A stretch of 16,871 nt of DNA from an uncultured Saprospiraceae bacterium (GTDB lineage: Bacteria > Bacteroidota > Bacteroidia > Chitinophagales > Saprospiraceae): assembly GCA_937864255.1 (NCBI GenBank), contig CALMIT010000279.1:1-16871 (forward strand), in the 5' to 3' direction. The notes under the pieces were generated by a model. The model saw nothing but the letters and a program-made list of their open reading frames with translations. It ran no database searches and was not told the origin of the DNA. Shown here one piece after another: positions 14,524 to 16,871 of the stretch (its first letter is position 1; each line of letters opens with the position of its first letter). A program made the position numbers and the translations under genes.

Positions 14524-15921
14524 TTATTTAAAAAGTGTAGCCTGCGTAGCGTCAAGAATAGCGCGCGATTCCGCCAAAGTAGGCGCCTGTGCGTACACCC
14601 GCAAAACCGGTTCGGTGCCGGAGGGGCGTATCATCACCCAACTGTCTTCGCTCAGATTGAATTTGAATCCGTCTATTTTTTCGGTTGATTTTACAGTGTA
14701 TTTGCCAAATTCCTGATAAGTATCAGACTGACAATTTCTAATTACTTCCTGCTTTTTGGACTCCTCAATGTGCAGGTCGTCGCGGTCAAAAGCAAAAGGC
14801 CCGACCACATCATATACTTCTTGAATTAACTCTTTTAATGACTTTCCGGTTTTGGCCATAAATTCCAGCACCATCATTCCGACCCAGATGCCGTCGCGTT
14901 CGGGGATGTGTCCTTTTACGGCCAGACCTCCCGATTCTTCGCCGCCGACAATCACATCTTCCTGCGCCATGATTTCGGCGATGTATTTGAAGCCGATTTT
15001 GGTTACTTCGTAAGGCAGGTTAAATTTTTCTGCCATCACGCGCATTTTATCCGTCACCGAAAAAGTGAATACTACTTTGCCCGATTGCTTTTTATACTTG
15101 TGCATATATAAAAGTAACAGCAGGAGCAAATGGTGCGAATCCACAAAATTTCCGTCGGCATCATACATGCCGATGCGGTCAGCGTCGCCGTCATTGGCAA
15201 TGCCGACGTGCAAGTCTGCATTATTGGCTAAAAGCTGCGACAACTCCGTCAGGTTGCGGTGAATCGGCTCGGGCGCCTGCCCTTTAAATCCCGGATTATC
15301 ATCGCAATGCAGTCGCACGGATTTGGGCAGCAGGCGCGTCATAGCGCGTTGTCCGGCGCCATACATGGCGTCATAGCCGATCCCGATATTTGATTTTCTA
15401 ATGGTATCCATATCAAAATGCTCCTCTACGTGCCGGGTGTACATTTCTTCCAAATCCGCGTAAACGAGCAATCCTTTTGCTTCCATTTCTGCCAAAGCGG
15501 GGAGTTGGGAAGGCGCTTTTTCAGGTATTAAATCTTCTACTTCCTGCACCTCCGAAGGAATGGTTGGGCCGCCCAACTTTGATTTTAATTTGTAGCCGTT
15601 GTAAGAAGGCGGGTTGTGGCTCGCGGTGATGACTACGCCCAGGTCAGCGCCGGCTTTGACTACGCCGAGCGAAACCATCGGCGTAGAGACAAAACCTTTT
15701 GCCAAAACCACCTTGATTCCCTGAGCACCCAGCGCGCGGGCAGTAGCTTCGGCAAACATCTGTCCGGCAAAGCGGCAATCGTGCCCGACAACGACCTGTT
15801 TGCCGTTATTTTTTTTGAGCCAGTTTGCGGTGCCTGTCGCCACCCTTATTACATTTTCTACTGTATAATCTTCGGCGATAATGGCTCGCCAGCCATCCGT
15901 CCCAAATTTGATTTTCGTCAT
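14524..15921 (-). CDS. Alpha-D-phosphohexomutase (phosphoglucomutase/phosphomannomutase family)
   Basis: The 465-residue cytosolic enzyme has all four phosphohexomutase signatures: the phosphoserine loop TASHNPPSYNGYK with Ser101, the Mg2+ loop DGDADR (244-249), the sugar-binding GGEESGG (326-332) and the phosphate-binding RPSGTEP (432-438). It shifts phosphate between the 1 and 6 positions of a hexose phosphate, feeding sugar-nucleotide or glycogen synthesis. The GEESGG loop favours glucose/mannose phosphates over glucosamine phosphate (GlmM), but I cannot fix the substrate. The start MTKIKFGTDGWR matches the family N-terminus. Its gene is divergent from pcm across an 82-base spacer and is followed by a hairpin. 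Confidence 0.93.
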   Translation of the reverse strand: MTKIKFGTDGWRAIIAEDYTVENVIRVATGTANWLKKNNGKQVVVGHDCRFAGQMFAEATARALGAQGIKVVLAKGFVSTPMVSLGVVKAGADLGVVITASHNPPSYNGYKLKSKLGGPTIPSEVQEVEDLIPEKAPSQLPALAEMEAKGLLVYADLEEMYTRHVEEHFDMDTIRKSNIGIGYDAMYGAGQRAMTRLLPKSVRLHCDDNPGFKGQAPEPIHRNLTELSQLLANNADLHVGIANDGDADRIGMYDADGNFVDSHHLLLLLLLYMHKYKKQSGKVVFTFSVTDKMRVMAEKFNLPYEVTKIGFKYIAEIMAQEDVIVGGEESGGLAVKGHIPERDGIWVGMMVLEFMAKTGKSLKELIQEVYDVVGPFAFDRDDLHIEESKKQEVIRNCQSDTYQEFGKYTVKSTEKIDGFKFNLSEDSWVMIRPSGTEPVLRVYAQAPTLAESRAILDATQATLFK

Positions 15922-15950
15922 TGTATAATCATTTTTACGTTTGCAATAAT

Positions 15951-15958
15951 TAGATTTG
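15951..15958 (+). promoter_or_regulatory. Candidate Bacteroidota -7 box for pcm
   Basis: TAGATTTG fully matches the Bacteroidota TAnnTTTG -7 consensus, about 46 bases before the pcm ATG. A TTTG occurs at 15940-15943, but too close to be the -33 element, and no good -33 match is seen at 19-21 bases. The spacer also has to serve the divergent phosphohexomutase gene. Confidence 0.4.
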
Positions 15959-16003
15959 GATTTTCGGTTCGAGGCGAATTTAGTAAAAGTGATTTGTTTT
16001 AAA

Positions 16004-16684
16004 ATGATGCGACAACCAGATAAAGAGGAATTTAATCTGACGGATACTTACAGGCATAAAGGTATGCGGCGGCAATTGGTAGGTTTGTTGAAAAAAAAAG
16101 GTATCCGCGACCAGAATATACTGGATGCGATAGAAAAAATACCCCGCCATTTTTTTCTCGAAAAAGCTTTTGAAGAATGGGCTTACGAAGACAAACCTTT
16201 TCCGATAGGCGAAGACCAGACCATTTCCCAGCCATTTACTGTGGCTTATCAGACCGAACTTTTGGAAATAAAACCGCGCGAAAAAGTGCTTGAAATAGGC
16301 ACTGGTTCCGGTTATCAGGCGGCCATTTTGGCTGCTTTGGGTGCGCGGGTTTTTACCGTAGAACGGCAGGAAGTTCTGCACCACCGTTCGAAAAAACTGC
16401 TTTTTGCACTTGGTTTGCAAAATGTACGCTGCTACCTGCGCGATGGTCGCAAAGGTCTGCCGGAGTTCGCTCCTTTTGATAAAATTATCGTGACCGCCGG
16501 CTCTGCCGACATACCGGAGGCTTTGCTAAAACAATTAGTCATCGGAGGTATTTTAATTATTCCCGTGGGCGGCGATACGCAACAAATGCATAAAATTATC
16601 CGCCTTTCGGAAAATGAGTACAAAGATCAAACCTTGGATGGTTTCAGGTTTGTGCCGCTTTTGGAAGGGATTGTAAAAAAATAA
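16004..16684 (+). CDS. pcm: Protein-L-isoaspartate O-methyltransferase
   Basis: From the ATG at 16004 the product has 226 residues, the normal size for this enzyme. It methylates isoaspartyl residues in ageing proteins using S-adenosylmethionine, starting their repair. The family signature DQTISQPF (71-78) is clear. The SAM-binding motif I VLEIGTGSGYQAAILA (95-110), with an acidic Glu120 after strand 2, follows, then FDKIIVTAG (158-166) and GGILIIPVG (181-189). The frame stays open upstream to a TTG at 15956, but that would add a poor 16-residue leader overlapping the candidate promoter. A second ATG at 16007 is equally possible. The heavy-metal domain gene begins 3 bases after its stop, so they are probably co-transcribed. 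Confidence 0.94.
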   Translation: MMRQPDKEEFNLTDTYRHKGMRRQLVGLLKKKGIRDQNILDAIEKIPRHFFLEKAFEEWAYEDKPFPIGEDQTISQPFTVAYQTELLEIKPREKVLEIGTGSGYQAAILAALGARVFTVERQEVLHHRSKKLLFALGLQNVRCYLRDGRKGLPEFAPFDKIIVTAGSADIPEALLKQLVIGGILIIPVGGDTQQMHKIIRLSENEYKDQTLDGFRFVPLLEGIVKK

Positions 16685-16687
16685 ACA

Positions 16688-16871
16688 ATGAAGAAATTAG
16701 AATTCAAAACCAATATTAACTGTCAAAACTGTGTGCGCAGCGTTTCCGGTTTTTTGAATGAAGTGGAAAGTATAAAATCCTGGAGCGTAGATACTTCTAC
16801 CCCTGATAAAATACTTACCGCAGAGGGCGATCATCTGATGGCTGCCGAAATAATAGACGCGGTAAAAGAAG
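16688..16871 (+). CDS. Heavy-metal-associated (HMA) domain protein, 5' part
   Basis: A new frame starts at ATG 16688 and runs off the right edge after 61 codons. It begins MKKLEFKTNINCQNCVRSV, where Cys12-x-x-Cys15 is the metal-binding motif of ferredoxin-like HMA domains. The following VESIKSWSVDTSTPDKILT and AEIIDAVKE segments match the strand-helix pattern of small copper chaperones of the CopZ type. It is more likely a free metallochaperone of about 70 residues than a transporter, but the cut hides its end. No SD site is evident and it follows pcm by 3 bases. Confidence 0.85.
   Translation, partial: MKKLEFKTNINCQNCVRSVSGFLNEVESIKSWSVDTSTPDKILTAEGDHLMAAEIIDAVKE

Noticed and set aside
15956..16003. 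TTG start for pcm at 15956
   Set aside because: Family members start near the MMRQPDKEE region. The extension overlaps a candidate -7 box and has an available ATG at 16004.

Overview
The window looks like chromosomal DNA from a member of the Bacteroidota, probably a Saprospiria- or Chitinophagia-like lineage (the lineage is inference). Support comes from a GldB gliding-motility lipoprotein with a Cys-Lys-Glu-Glu sorting signal, a short catalytic-domain-only AMP nucleosidase, a periplasmic beta-propeller/Y_Y_Y sensor of the type common in this phylum, an HD domain fused to a Pycsar-effector-like membrane domain, two candidate -7 boxes of the form TAnnTTTG, and little sign of Shine-Dalgarno sites. 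No tRNA, rRNA, insertion sequence, integrase or CRISPR array is visible. The window is densely coding, mostly housekeeping and signalling genes.

Left part, plus strand (1-3236): the tail of an unidentified gene; an AT-rich 379-base gap; a secreted protein that resembles CotH-type atypical kinases; then a tight pair made of an HD-PycTM fusion and a group III truncated haemoglobin. The minus strand from 6205 to 3239 carries a probable operon: the KtrB/TrkH-type K+ channel subunit, its KtrA/TrkA NAD-binding gating subunit, and a GNAT acetyltransferase.

Middle (6206-10389): a 141-base divergent spacer with nested inverted repeats separates ktrB from a plus-strand pair. That pair is a 1045-residue receptor adenylate cyclase (signal peptide, two-component-type propeller, Y_Y_Y domain, one membrane helix, class III cyclase with the adenine-selecting Lys and Asp) and, 5 bases downstream, an AMP nucleosidase. 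A four-copy 7-base tandem repeat and a perfect 20-bp hairpin close this unit against the convergent clpB.

Right part: clpB (minus), gldB (minus, true start probably 90 bases inside the longest frame) and a phosphohexomutase (minus), each of the last two followed by a terminator-like hairpin. Then come a divergent plus-strand pcm (protein-L-isoaspartate methyltransferase) and the start of a heavy-metal-associated (CxxC) domain protein that runs off the window.

The most interesting theme is purine and cyclic-nucleotide signalling. Within 9 kb lie a receptor adenylate cyclase, an AMP nucleosidase in the same transcription unit, and an HD-domain protein (possible phosphohydrolase) fused to a membrane domain known from cyclic-nucleotide-activated antiphage effectors. 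Whether these work together is inference; the sequence shows only proximity and, for the cyclase and nucleosidase, tight linkage.
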